Shown here: positions 32,183-41,968 of the stretch, in pieces | How the letters are laid out: every line of letters begins with the position of its first letter | How positions within the stretch are numbered: the first letter of the stretch is position 1 | Program-made: the position numbers and the translations under genes | Assembly (NCBI GenBank): GCA_001969505.1 | Contig: LSSK01000043.1 | Span: 1-42,343 of the forward strand | Length of the DNA stretch: 42,343 nt | Direction: 5' to 3' | Origin: Zancudomyces culisetae | Taxonomy: Eukaryota; Kickxellomycota; Harpellomycetes; Harpellales; Legeriomycetaceae | Notes under the pieces: generated by a model | The model's input: the letters and a program-made list of their open reading frames with translations, nothing else | Database searches by the model: none | Told to the model about the DNA's origin: nothing

Positions 32183-32586
32183 TCGGGTATATTTACTTTA
32201 TTCCTCTTGCCTTGTTTATAACAACACATGCGTTGTTTTTTTTTTTTGAATTTACTCGTATTTATTTATTGGTAATAAAGATTACATGGATGTGATTTAA
32301 CTTGATGATACATATCAAGTTGTGTGATATGTCTAGTTTAGCACTCTGTGCTTGTAATGGTCTTTTTTTTCGCTGGTAACATAGCTTTTGGTTGCTAGTG
32401 AGACGCTTTATCACACTACTGTGACACAGTCAATTACACAAAAACTGGGCCTTGTTATACTTAAAGTGGTGTCAGGATAAAATACTCTAAATATTTATTG
32501 AAAAGGTAGAGTAGAAATTTAAAACTTCCTAAATACTATAATAAAAAAAAAGATAGACTAAACGGGAAAAGAAGGGAGTAGTAAAC
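32183..32586. other. Spacer between the convergent EBP-family genes
   Basis: 404 bp holding both 3' ends. I see no gene. It contains short T runs and AATAAA-like signals near 32273 that could serve polyadenylation. Confidence 0.45.
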
Positions 32587-33456
32587 CTATGATTTTTTGG
32601 CTTTAGGAGTTTCGTACAGGCTGGTATAAAGTTTGGAAGCTCTGTAAATAGCAACAGATGAGTCGTAGATATAAACCATTGGAATTACAATCCAAGGAAG
32701 ATTGCAGAACACAAAGTAGGCCCAGAAATAGAAAGGATCTGGGTGGGTGTAGACACACCTTTCAAGAATGTTTATAAGCATGTAGAGTACATCGCCATAT
32801 AGCTGGCACATAGAGCAAAGGATTTGGGTGACGTGTCTTAGTGGGTGTCTATTTACAATAGCATAGACAGTGAAGAGTGCTAGTGGACCATCAAATAGTG
32901 CAGTGATACCTTCCATGACCACTGTGAATGGATCACTTGATAGATATCTGCTATCAGAAAGTGCATATTCACGCCAAATGTCCGCAAGTACATGGGAGTT
33001 TCCGGCAATCGACCTATTGAATGCAACAAAATATCCCTCCAAGACCATGTGAATCATTCCAGATATGGCAAACCAAATAATTCCAAACTTTTCCAATTTG
33101 GTCAAAAGTGTTTGTTGGGCATGAAGCCGGTGAAGATTGGTTTTTGCAATCAAGTAGAAAGCATACATAATCACTAGAAACACTACTGAGCCAAAAATCG
33201 AAAACATGACGGGAGTAGATAAGACCGAAGGTTTGTAATTTGGTAATTCCAAGGTCTTTGGGTAGTACGGATGCTGCACATATTGGTTTGTGGGAATTGG
33301 GCCGGTTTCCTCGGATACATACTCTGGAATAGGTTCCGCAAGCGGTACTGTTGGTTGATGTGTTACTGCAAGTTTGGCAGTAGTTTCTTCAGCGTAAACA
33401 CTAGATAGAAAGAGAACTAGTGTTGAAAGAAGTAGCGGCTTATTTAACTTTATCAT
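32587..33456 (-). CDS. EBP: Sterol C8-C7 isomerase, EBP type
   Basis: Single-exon, 289 aa. The catalytic residues of EBP are all present at family spacing: His136 and Glu140 in GMIHMVLEGYF, Glu182 and Thr185 in VVMEGITA, and Asn252 and Trp255 in FCNLPWIVIP. WREYALSDSRY, HPLRHVTQILCSMCQLYGDVLY and HPDPFYFWAYFVF also match closely. The enzyme moves the sterol nuclear double bond in ER membranes. Most model fungi use the unrelated Erg2 for this step, so an intact EBP is worth noting. The first 22 residues (KPLLLSTLVLFLSSVYA) look like a cleavable signal peptide, followed by a Pro/Glu-rich stretch. Animal EBP lacks this. The gene converges with its divergent paralogue, an inverted-duplicate arrangement. 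Confidence 0.9.
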   Translation of the reverse strand: MIKLNKPLLLSTLVLFLSSVYAEETTAKLAVTHQPTVPLAEPIPEYVSEETGPIPTNQYVQHPYYPKTLELPNYKPSVLSTPVMFSIFGSVVFLVIMYAFYLIAKTNLHRLHAQQTLLTKLEKFGIIWFAISGMIHMVLEGYFVAFNRSIAGNSHVLADIWREYALSDSRYLSSDPFTVVMEGITALFDGPLALFTVYAIVNRHPLRHVTQILCSMCQLYGDVLYMLINILERCVYTHPDPFYFWAYFVFCNLPWIVIPMVYIYDSSVAIYRASKLYTSLYETPKAKKS

Positions 33457-34110
33457 TTTTTTTCCTTTTCTGCCTGGTCCCTGATTTTGATGAGGTTGTC
33501 TTAATCCACGTAGTATTCAAAATAAAAACATAAAGTTTGATCCAAATATATTTCGAGTTCTTATAGTAACTTGTTCAAATACCGAAGGGATGTATCGTTT
33601 GTACCTGAAATTCAATCCTGAATTTGCTTTTTATTTCACTAATCTGTTATTTTGCTTTATTTATTATTATTTTATTCTATTTATTATTATTTTATTTTGT
33701 AGAAAATATTTTGGCTATGCTATAAATCAACAGGCTTGGCAAATTGTTGGAGGGAATGGAGGGGGTATGGCATAAAAAAGCTGAAAACTGGAAACTGAAA
33801 ACAAAATTGGGCGAATTAAATGGCACGGGGGATGAAAAAAAAACAAAAATCGGCGACAAAATATGAGTCGATTCTAGTGAGCTTGTAAACTAGCCACCAC
33901 CAAAGGTAACTAACTATATTAACTGGATAAGAAGAGGTTGGGGCAAGTGGGAAAAAATGAAAAAAATACTGTTAATTATGGTAAAATCCAAAAGCGTGTT
34001 TTTGAGTTAGATCAGTATTTTTTTAACTGTTATCTTATAAAAACAATATATAAACAAACAAAAAGAAAAGGTAAGAGTAGAAATAATGAACAGCTATTTC
34101 AAAAAGAGAG
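33457..34110. other. Intergenic region between EBP promoter and NSP1 3' end
   Basis: No gene seen. An AT-rich near-duplication at about 33655-33702 repeats a roughly 20-base TTTATTATTATTTTATT-like unit twice. Plus frames at 33590-33775 and 33938-34129 are low-complexity openings. Confidence 0.45.
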
Positions 34111-35727
34111 TTATAAAAACTTCCTTTGAGAGCCAAAAAGAGTAGGGAATGAGGCTTGGTTTTGATTTAACGACGGTGTCGACATCCCAAACCTGTTGGA
34201 AATATTGTTGCTGCCTGTAGGTGTACCCATGTTGGGATTGGCGCCGCTGGGGTTTCCACTGAATGGTCCGGCAGAAGTGGGGTTGTTGAGACCCAAAGCA
34301 GAGTATATGGCAGGTGAAGGAGGAACAGCTGTGGTGTGAGTAGTTGTTGAGTTGTTGAATAGGGGCTGACCATGTGGTTGGGGCTGAGACCGCTGTTGGT
34401 CATATACTGAAGAAGAGTATGTAGGAAAAGAATGTTGTTGGTGCTGGGTTGTGTCAAAGATATTGTTTACAGATGGTTTTGACTCTTTTATTTGTTTTAA
34501 TTTTTCTTGTAGAGATGCAGTCTGTGTATCAATCCACTGCAACGAATCTAAATGTGAGTTGAGGATTTTTGTGATCAAAGAGAAAGGCTCGTTGGAATTG
34601 CTGCCGGCAACCAAGGAGGATGTACCATCTGAGCTGCTTGAGAAAGATTTAGACAAGCTATCCAGTCCATTGACATTTTCAATGACCGAGCTTAGGCATT
34701 TCAACAACTCTTCCAGTTGAGAATTTAGATTTTCAGCCTTTTCAAAGGCTTTTTCACGTTCGGAATCCTCAAATGCAAGAGTAGCTTGGTTTTGTTGAGC
34801 AGAATTTACCAACAAATCTTTGGTTATTGGTTCGTATTTATCCAGCAACCCGAGCAGAACTTCTTGTTGTTTTTCCATGCTATCTAACTGCTGATCAAGA
34901 ACACCTTGTGATTTTTCTACAGTGCCATAATTAGTATATAGAGTTTCGACCTGTTTTTTTTGCTCTAACAGTTGTCTTTCGAGTTGCGATGCTAGCTCTG
35001 CCTGTTTATGAAACTGTACAACTTGTTGTTTGAGCTCGTCTGTCCACATTTCAACAATATCGCTAATGGTCTCCCCCTCTAATAACACTGTTGACAAATC
35101 TTCGCCCAATAACTTATTTTCTGTTGTTGATGTTGTTGCCGCTGTTGTCGCAGGTGCTGTTATTTTCGTGTCTGTTGACAGTGCAGTTGAGCTACCAAAT
35201 CCAAACTTTAATCCGCCTGCTGTATTTGATGTACCTGGTGCACCCATCCCCGTACCAAACTGTGATGTGGTTGCTGCAGATGGATTTGCTGTACCAAAAA
35301 GACCGGATGATGCTGTTGTCGGCTGAGCAGTGCCACCAATACCCGGTGTTGCCGTAGTTGCTGTTGTTGACGCTGTCGCTGGCTTGCCGAATAGCGAACC
35401 AGTTGACCCAAATCCTCCAAATCCTGAGGTTGTCGATGCTGCTGTTGTTGCTGTAGAAGGTTGCTGTTGAGTTGTACTTAATGAAGGAAAAGAGCTACTG
35501 GTATTTGCAGCGTTTGTTGCCGAACCACCTATTCCACCAAAAAGACTAGTACCGCTAGTACCGCCGGTACTAGTGCTTGTAAACATATTTTTGTTTGCGG
35601 TGGTGTTTTGTGTCCCAAATAAATTTGACCCGAATAATGATCCTGCCCCAGATGCTCCGCCCGTGCCGGCACCCGTACCTGTGTTCCCACCAGCCCCAGC
35701 ATTACCGCCAAAATTAAATCCCGACAT
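34111..35727 (-). CDS. NSP1: Nucleoporin Nsp1/Nup62
   Basis: Single-exon, 538 aa, close to animal Nup62 (522) and much shorter than yeast Nsp1 (823). Residues 1-200 are Gly/Ser/Thr/Ala-rich with about eleven FG dipeptides (SLFG, NLFG, GFGGFG, KFGFG), the sites that bind transport receptors. Residues about 205-415 form the Nsp1 C-terminal coiled coil: LLEGETISDIVEMWTDELKQ, DSEREKAFEKAENLNSQLEE and the signature ILNSHLDSLQWID. This coil assembles with Nup57 and Nup49 in the central channel and with Nup82. Unusually, about 120 residues rich in Gln, Ser, Asn and Pro follow the coil, where known family members end soon after it. Confidence 0.95.
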   Translation of the reverse strand: MSGFNFGGNAGAGGNTGTGAGTGGASGAGSLFGSNLFGTQNTTANKNMFTSTSTGGTSGTSLFGGIGGSATNAANTSSSFPSLSTTQQQPSTATTAASTTSGFGGFGSTGSLFGKPATASTTATTATPGIGGTAQPTTASSGLFGTANPSAATTSQFGTGMGAPGTSNTAGGLKFGFGSSTALSTDTKITAPATTAATTSTTENKLLGEDLSTVLLEGETISDIVEMWTDELKQQVVQFHKQAELASQLERQLLEQKKQVETLYTNYGTVEKSQGVLDQQLDSMEKQQEVLLGLLDKYEPITKDLLVNSAQQNQATLAFEDSEREKAFEKAENLNSQLEELLKCLSSVIENVNGLDSLSKSFSSSSDGTSSLVAGSNSNEPFSLITKILNSHLDSLQWIDTQTASLQEKLKQIKESKPSVNNIFDTTQHQQHSFPTYSSSVYDQQRSQPQPHGQPLFNNSTTTHTTAVPPSPAIYSALGLNNPTSAGPFSGNPSGANPNMGTPTGSNNISNRFGMSTPSLNQNQASFPTLFGSQRKFL

Positions 35728-36159
35728 TTCTTTCTTTTTTTTCTTTGTATCTATATCGAATTCTCTATGAATGGTTTATACGCTAATTTTTTAATTTTAC
35801 AATTGAAAAAAAAAATAAATAACAACAAAAGTTGAACAAGGTGAAAGCTAATATATGATTTTCAAAAAGTACGATTTTTTCCTAGTTTTTTCATTTCATT
35901 ACTATAATTTTTTTTTTGAAGTTTGGCTTTTTTTTCATTGCGGGAATTTGTCTACTACTTTAGTTTGCCACTAAAATTTTTTTCCGCGTCAATTCAATCA
36001 AAATCTCTGGGGATGAGGGCGATAAAAGGACGCAAAAAAAAAAAGTTGGCGGGAAATCAATGTCTTGCTGGGTAAAACCAACTGTCTTTATTCTGGATAT
36101 AGAGCAGCTAAAGGCTGAGCTAAAGCTGTTAAAAGTAAAGGCTAAAAATAAACGAATAA
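35728..36159. promoter_or_regulatory. NSP1 upstream region
   Basis: 432 bp between the NSP1 start and the exchanger's stop codon. It has long A/T tracts and a TTGGCGGGAAA sequence at 36046-36056 that matches the animal/plant E2F consensus. Use of that site here is unproven. Confidence 0.4.
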
Positions 36160-38976
36160 TTAGTTAGATACTACATAGTCACTAGGAGCCAAGTAAAAGG
36201 AAACAAGCCAGACAAAGTAGCTGAAGCATAAAATCGAGCCCTTAAAGTAGTTGGATTTTCCCTCGATAAGCACATACGTCAAAAGAAAGACGCTGAAAAT
36301 AGAAGCCACCAGATCCCAGCGACTAAAAATGAGGGTGAAGATATAGTTAGCATTGTCAAAAGTCAGTGAATCGCCTACACGCGCGATTGAAGAGCTTGCA
36401 GGTCTCAGTAGGTTATGGTAGGCCAAATCCAAAGGAGAGAGGGTGGGGTCCTTAATTAAATTTACAAAATACTGAAGCATAAAAGTTGGTCTTAGCTGAG
36501 TACTTGCATTAGAAAGAGCGGCTGAGGAGGGAGATGGAGGTATAAAGACGGATGATAGGAAGAGCAGAGCAGGGATTTGCAGTAAAGAGACCTGTACAGT
36601 GTATGCGTTGCAAATCTCAAGAGCTAGTGAGATGTTGTGTTGGATGGCAAAGGCGATAGCATTGACAAACTCGGTAACACTTGGAACCAAGGCAAACAGA
36701 GTCATACCCAAAAACTTTTCGCTAAAACCGGCACCAGAAATAACAACATCGACAGTGTCAACCAACACTTCAGCAATTAGCGAAAATGCCAGTGTACAGA
36801 GACACAAAATCAACGCTGACTTGGTTTTGCTCCAATTGGGAGCATCGTGGTGACCGCCTCCTTGTTGTTCACTCTTCCACTCGAGAACATCTTGATCCGG
36901 TAGTTGGTCTTCTGGATCAGCTGCGTATATAGGTTTCATCTGAGAAAGCTTAACAACAGATGGGGAAGGCAGTATTGGCGAATCTGTAGTGTGACCTGCC
37001 CTTTTTTTTATGCCGGAGATGTGACTGTGTGGTTCAGCTGATGAAAATGTAACACGTTGCTTAGTTTGGGAGCCGAACTCACTATCAGTCAGACCAAGGT
37101 GTATAGGGCTATTTTCTTTTGCGTTGAGTTGAACTAGCCGCTTTAAGGTGCGCCACAAACCTTCAACACGGTCGTTGATAGAAATATTTTGACTGTATAT
37201 GTGGGCGGCATGTGTATTAAGTGCAAACCACAACGCAACCAGATACGAGCCTAATAGCACAGCCGCGCAAAAGTACGTGAACGGGCGGACAGTAGTGAGG
37301 AAGAATTGGTCCTTGACAGGGTGGAGAGGTCTCTGTACACATCTGCCCATTGATACATACTGCTTGCCATGCTTCATTCCAAATGTGTTTTCGTTGTTCT
37401 GCTCACATAGTATTTCGGAATTTCCAAATGTATGATAAAATATCGTTGGTGCAAATGACCCAATCATCCCCATAATAATCAACGTGGCAGTCACACCTGC
37501 ACTCTTGGCATTGAAGCGCTGCTCTTTCGATTTGATTCCGCCTGCTATCATACTTACTCCCGGCATTAATAACATTCCTGCCAGAAACGATCCAATCAAA
37601 CTACCCTGCACCAACTCCAACTTGCCCTGTGCAAGCGCCATAGAATACAAAATTACTTCTATTATTGATCCAAATGTTGCGTTGATCACTGCTCCCATTC
37701 CGAATGAGGACTGTGCTGATATTGATGATACTGCCTGTCCTATGAAATATGCTAATGGAATGGTCGCAACCAAACACAACGAGAACAATAACCCTGGCTG
37801 TGTAAGTGGACTCTTATGGTCTGTTATAGGTCCTACTACAAACGCCAAAACCAACACGCCCACCACCACCGAAAGAAGATTGATAAATATAATGTTCACA
37901 CCATCCACGGTATACTTGTAGTAGTAAAACCCAAACGCCTCGTTTGTACATAATAAAGTTTTACTGTTAGCTTCAGCCTCCTCTTGTGGATCCTGCCTTA
38001 TTGCATCTTCATCAAGTATAAAGTGTAGCGAAAGCGGATCTCTCCACATATACTTTAATAGCGTAAGCGTCAGCTTGCCCATTGGAATTGAAAATACGCA
38101 CAACCAGCTTAAAAGTGAGATGGCAAGGTAAGTAGGGCCAAATTTAGTAATGTAAAATATGTAATACACTATCTTTCCCAACAGAATTCCCGACGTTCGC
38201 CTGCCATACCTTCCGTTTCTACTGTTTTGCAGCAATAGCTGTTCATTTTCCAGATCTACCGCCACTGATCCACGTGAGTCAAGGCTCGTACCCCGCCCAG
38301 CCTCCTGTGACCCGTCCACAAGTTGTTCTTCTATGTCCCCGCCCCTCTGGCTCAGCTTTATTCTCTCTACTCTCCTTCCAAAAGGCCAGAACATATACCA
38401 TCCCAACTCCCATAAAACTCTTCCGTATTCCTTACCTCCAAAGGGAATGATATACATTATTATTCCATGAACCACTGTCATCAAACCTAGCCACCATCCC
38501 ACTAATAAAAACCATAGTATGTTCCCTGGGTTTGCCATAAGACTTCTAGACTGCTTCGGTTTGCTATGAAGCGCCAAAAACGCTGCTCTTGTCACACTTC
38601 GTGATTTTTTATACAGGGCAGCCTTCCAAATGGGAAGCCCAAAAAGATGTATTTCATTCATCGTCTCCTGCCTAACTTTTATATCTCCTTCATCCAACTC
38701 ATCCTCGTCTATGTCATTGGATTCGTCCTCATCCGTAACCCCTGTGGCAGAATCTACATTTTCATTTTCATCACTTTGCGTTTCTGTTGCCTCGTCAATA
38801 TAAAACCTGTTGTGCTCTTTATCTTTACCTTTACTTCTTGCTGCATTTTTTCCTTTCCCCCCTCGACTCCTAATACTTGCAGCCCTTTCTTGGTTTTCTT
38901 CTTCGAAATCTATAAGACTTGAATCCCTGTGCTTTGAGCTGGAGGGGGAGCTTGAATTGCTTCTATCCTCATCCAT
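36160..38976 (-). CDS. VNX1: Vnx1-type vacuolar cation/H+ exchanger (CAX superfamily)
   Basis: Single-exon, 938 aa (yeast Vnx1 908). Residues 1-125 are cytosolic and acidic. Residues about 150-200 carry the fungal Vnx1/YccF-like membrane element (WWLGLMTVVHGIIMYIIPFGG, YGRVLWELGWYMFWPFG). Two CAX repeats follow with their cation-binding motifs: FGSIIEVILYS with the adjoining GSLIGS (about 435-464), and LVPSVTEFVNAIAFA (about 763-777). A hydrophilic loop of about 120 residues separates the repeats, and five or six helices end the protein. In yeast, Vnx1 exchanges Na+ or K+ for protons at the vacuole. The motifs have FGSIIE rather than the GNAAE of Ca2+ exchangers, which supports a monovalent Vnx1-like role over Ca2+ transport. 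Confidence 0.93.
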   Translation of the reverse strand: MDEDRSNSSSPSSSKHRDSSLIDFEEENQERAASIRSRGGKGKNAARSKGKDKEHNRFYIDEATETQSDENENVDSATGVTDEDESNDIDEDELDEGDIKVRQETMNEIHLFGLPIWKAALYKKSRSVTRAAFLALHSKPKQSRSLMANPGNILWFLLVGWWLGLMTVVHGIIMYIIPFGGKEYGRVLWELGWYMFWPFGRRVERIKLSQRGGDIEEQLVDGSQEAGRGTSLDSRGSVAVDLENEQLLLQNSRNGRYGRRTSGILLGKIVYYIFYITKFGPTYLAISLLSWLCVFSIPMGKLTLTLLKYMWRDPLSLHFILDEDAIRQDPQEEAEANSKTLLCTNEAFGFYYYKYTVDGVNIIFINLLSVVVGVLVLAFVVGPITDHKSPLTQPGLLFSLCLVATIPLAYFIGQAVSSISAQSSFGMGAVINATFGSIIEVILYSMALAQGKLELVQGSLIGSFLAGMLLMPGVSMIAGGIKSKEQRFNAKSAGVTATLIIMGMIGSFAPTIFYHTFGNSEILCEQNNENTFGMKHGKQYVSMGRCVQRPLHPVKDQFFLTTVRPFTYFCAAVLLGSYLVALWFALNTHAAHIYSQNISINDRVEGLWRTLKRLVQLNAKENSPIHLGLTDSEFGSQTKQRVTFSSAEPHSHISGIKKRAGHTTDSPILPSPSVVKLSQMKPIYAADPEDQLPDQDVLEWKSEQQGGGHHDAPNWSKTKSALILCLCTLAFSLIAEVLVDTVDVVISGAGFSEKFLGMTLFALVPSVTEFVNAIAFAIQHNISLALEICNAYTVQVSLLQIPALLFLSSVFIPPSPSSAALSNASTQLRPTFMLQYFVNLIKDPTLSPLDLAYHNLLRPASSSIARVGDSLTFDNANYIFTLIFSRWDLVASIFSVFLLTYVLIEGKSNYFKGSILCFSYFVWLVSFYLAPSDYVVSN

Positions 38977-41122
38977 TTGAAAAATCTTTTGTAATTGTGA
39001 CCGTTTTCTCTCTTTTATTTCTTATTGTTGGTATAGTTGTATGAATATCTATATCGATGTGTTTTGTGTATGAATTCTATTATTATTTTATTTTTGCTGC
39101 ATTAATTCTCACTTTTCAGAAAAACATATTGTTGCCTTTCTGGTCTTTTGCTCCTTTATTTATTTTCGGTTAAAGCCGGGTTGAAATATTCAAAAAAAAA
39201 ACCCCCCCGTTTTCGTTTTGGGATATGTTGTCCACTCACCTTCTAATCCGTTCCCTAAAACTCAAAATTTTAGGAACTACAAAGTGTCGATACTGTAAGC
39301 TAATTCGTTTCTTTCAAGAAAAATATAAATGCATTACCTAACTCATTTGTATTGTTTTTCACGAATATAAATAAACAGAGCCTAAAGCTAATATTTCAGC
39401 TACATTAAAATATTTTTTTTAGGGATTTTAATAGGTTCCGGCATATTGAAACGATAAATTGCAACGCACACATTTATTAACTCTGGAGGCATCTATCTTG
39501 CTTTGGGTATTGCACTTTCCGAAAAATGCACTCATCTTTGTCACCATTCTACCTGTTCACGATGGTACAATGTAGTTTTTTTTTCTCTAATTTGACGCTC
39601 AAAGTTTCAATTAAATCCTAGCCTTCACTGAAGTGAAAAAAAAAGACAACACAGTACAATGTAACGGAAAAAATATGTTTATCATTCACTTGATAGATAG
39701 TTCCAATTGAAGAAAAAGATAAGGAACGATTGCCTTATTTCTTTGGAAGGAAAATACATTCACTACCACTACACTTTATGCTAAACCTGAGACTTAGTGC
39801 ATGTTTTGTTTATCAATGTGAAGTAAGGTTCGTTTGCGAATCTTTTTCTGTTACAAATTAGCAAATGATTAAACAAGCAAGTGAGTAAAGTGCTGTACAC
39901 CAAACAAACAAATGGAGGAAGAAAGAAATCAGCAGTGCAAAAATACACCATATGACTTTTTTGGATCTGCATCAACCACGATGTAAATATCGCGAAAATT
40001 ACTTTACATTCTTCTAAATCAGCGGACAGTTCATTTTGCGCTGATATCGTCTGGCATCTGACTGTTCCTGATGTCAAAATATCATGACACGTACTTTATT
40101 CATTCCAAAAATGAGTAAGCGTGCTGAACCCCATCACCACATACCTAGCCCCTTCTACCACTATCTTGAAGTTTTATAAGTATGCTGTTCAAAAAAAATG
40201 TAAAATTCATAAAAACACACCCACATTTTATACAGGAAGCTGAAAATTGTTTATTCCAGCACACTGGATTTATCCCCACCATCTCTCGCTAATATGCAAA
40301 AAAAAAGACATTGGTGGTGTAAAATGAAAATTTTGAAGCTAAATGTCGGAAGAGGTGGTAGGTGTGTGCATAGAGACTTTATAATGTCGTTTATTTTCAT
40401 TCCATTTCTTGTTCCTCTATACACGCTCTGTAAGGTATGGTAGTTGTGCAACATTTATGGGGTACACCTAGTTGTGAAACTGAAAAAAAAAACACACTTA
40501 GATATCCCGTGAAATCGCAATATTCAAAGGAAGAATGGTCGAGCTAGGAATAAAATACAGTGTTATGTGTCGAGTGCTTGTGCAGCATAGCCAAAAGTCC
40601 TGCAAGAATGATTATTGTCAAAAACAAAAAGACATTGTAGAACTTATAGCCTGCAAATTTAGGCTAGGGTAGCTAGGCTATAAGTTACATATATCTCTTT
40701 TACAGCAAAAGTGATACTATAAATGACATATATGCTCAAAAAAATATATGTATTTACCGCTTATAGCACTACGATCCATATTGTTTTTCCTTCAGAAAAC
40801 ATGTATATTTGAAAATGTGTGTAGCCTGCTTTCTAGGATCCAACTTTCACCAAATTGTTGGATTTATTGTTGTAGCTCCTCCCATAATCGCCTATAGAAA
40901 ATAGCAAAGAAACCAAATCACACAAATTGACACTTTTGCCCAATAAAAAGTTGTCAAACCACCTAGGGTATTAATTCTAACGAAATTTCCTCCAAAAGCA
41001 AAAAACGAAAAAAAAAATTTCATCAGTAAAAAATATTAGAAAAAATTAGCAGCTGAATCTCTTTTAGACCTTAAGTACAAAAATTAAAGTGTCTGTATTT
41101 TGGTAAATAGAACAGATTAAAA
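38977..41122. other. Long intergenic region upstream of VNX1-like and RPS24 genes
   Basis: About 2.1 kb between diverging genes, presumably with both promoters. A seven-base C run lies at 39202-39208. Minus frames at 39781-40077 (98 aa) and 40251-40454 have no domain. I find no tRNA-like B box here. CTAGGGT-type words near 40673 and 40970 resemble Tbf1-like sites of yeast ribosomal-protein promoters, but weakly. Confidence 0.4.
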
Positions 41123-41968
41123 ATGGTAAGTATAGTGATATATCAAGGGATAACATTTTAAATGGGTCTAGAGCGCAAGTGGGTTTGTTTTGTATATATG
41201 TACACACCAACAATCGATATACGGGGTCCCTTTGCTAGCGAGATTTTTTAAGTGGGAGTTCTATTCCTCAAAAAAATTTGAATCCTTCAGAATGGACAGG
41301 GAGTTGGAACTTGTAAATAGTTGAATCCGAAATGAAAAGAAACGTATTACAGTATTGAATTCAACACGCTCAAAGATGAGACTCATTAACCAAAATATCG
41401 AATGTTGAACATATAACACCCAGAGGCTAATAAAAGAAACATTCTCGATTGTGGGAACATGTCTCTTGTTATTAAGTAGCTCTGGACCCATTATCATGAT
41501 TTTACTAACTGTGTGCTTTTTGAATTGTCAGCTCAGATTGTGGTTCTAACGTGTGTGCTTTTTACTGTTTAGGTCGAAGGAACTGTAACCATCAGAACTA
41601 GAAAGTTTGTATCAAACCCATTGCTCTCCAGAAAGCAAATGGTTGTGGATATCATCCACCCAGGGTCAGCAGGAGTTAGCAAAAGCGATATTAGAGAGAA
41701 GCTTGCATCAATGTACAAAGCAAATAAGGACGCAATCTTTGTCTTTGGTTTCAAGATCCACTTCGGAGGTGGTAAATCTACCGGTTTTGCTTTAATATAC
41801 GACTCGTACGAGAGTGCACTCAAATTCGAACCAAAGTATAGACTATTGAGACACGGAATCGGAGAGGCCAGAAAATCATCCCGCAAACAACGCAAGGAGA
41901 GAAAGACCCGTCTCAAGAAGTTGCGTGGTACTGCCAAGACCAAGGGACCAAAGAAGGCCAAGGAATAA
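41123..41968 (+). CDS. RPS24: Ribosomal protein eS24 (Rps24), start codon in its own exon
   Basis: Exon 1 codes only the ATG at 41123-41125. Exon 2 is 41573-41968. The 447-bp intron has donor GTAAGT, a CTAAC branch site (around 41546) and a TTTAG acceptor. The protein is 132 aa and begins [21 protein letters not shown], without gaps against human and yeast eS24 in the core. [31 protein letters not shown] and the basic tail [21 protein letters not shown] are present. It is a small-subunit protein needed for pre-18S rRNA processing. An intron directly after the ATG is also known in S. cerevisiae RPS24. The alternative, starting at the first Met inside exon 2, would lose conserved residues. Confidence 0.97.

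Noticed and set aside
36060-36164. 35-codon plus-strand frame beginning MSCWVKP with a Lys/Leu helix
   Set aside because: It is very short and overlaps the end of the exchanger gene. Nothing beyond an open frame supports it.
39781-40077. 98-codon minus-strand frame in the VNX1-RPS24 spacer
   Set aside because: No domain, no plausible splice partner, and an irregular mix of polar and hydrophobic stretches.
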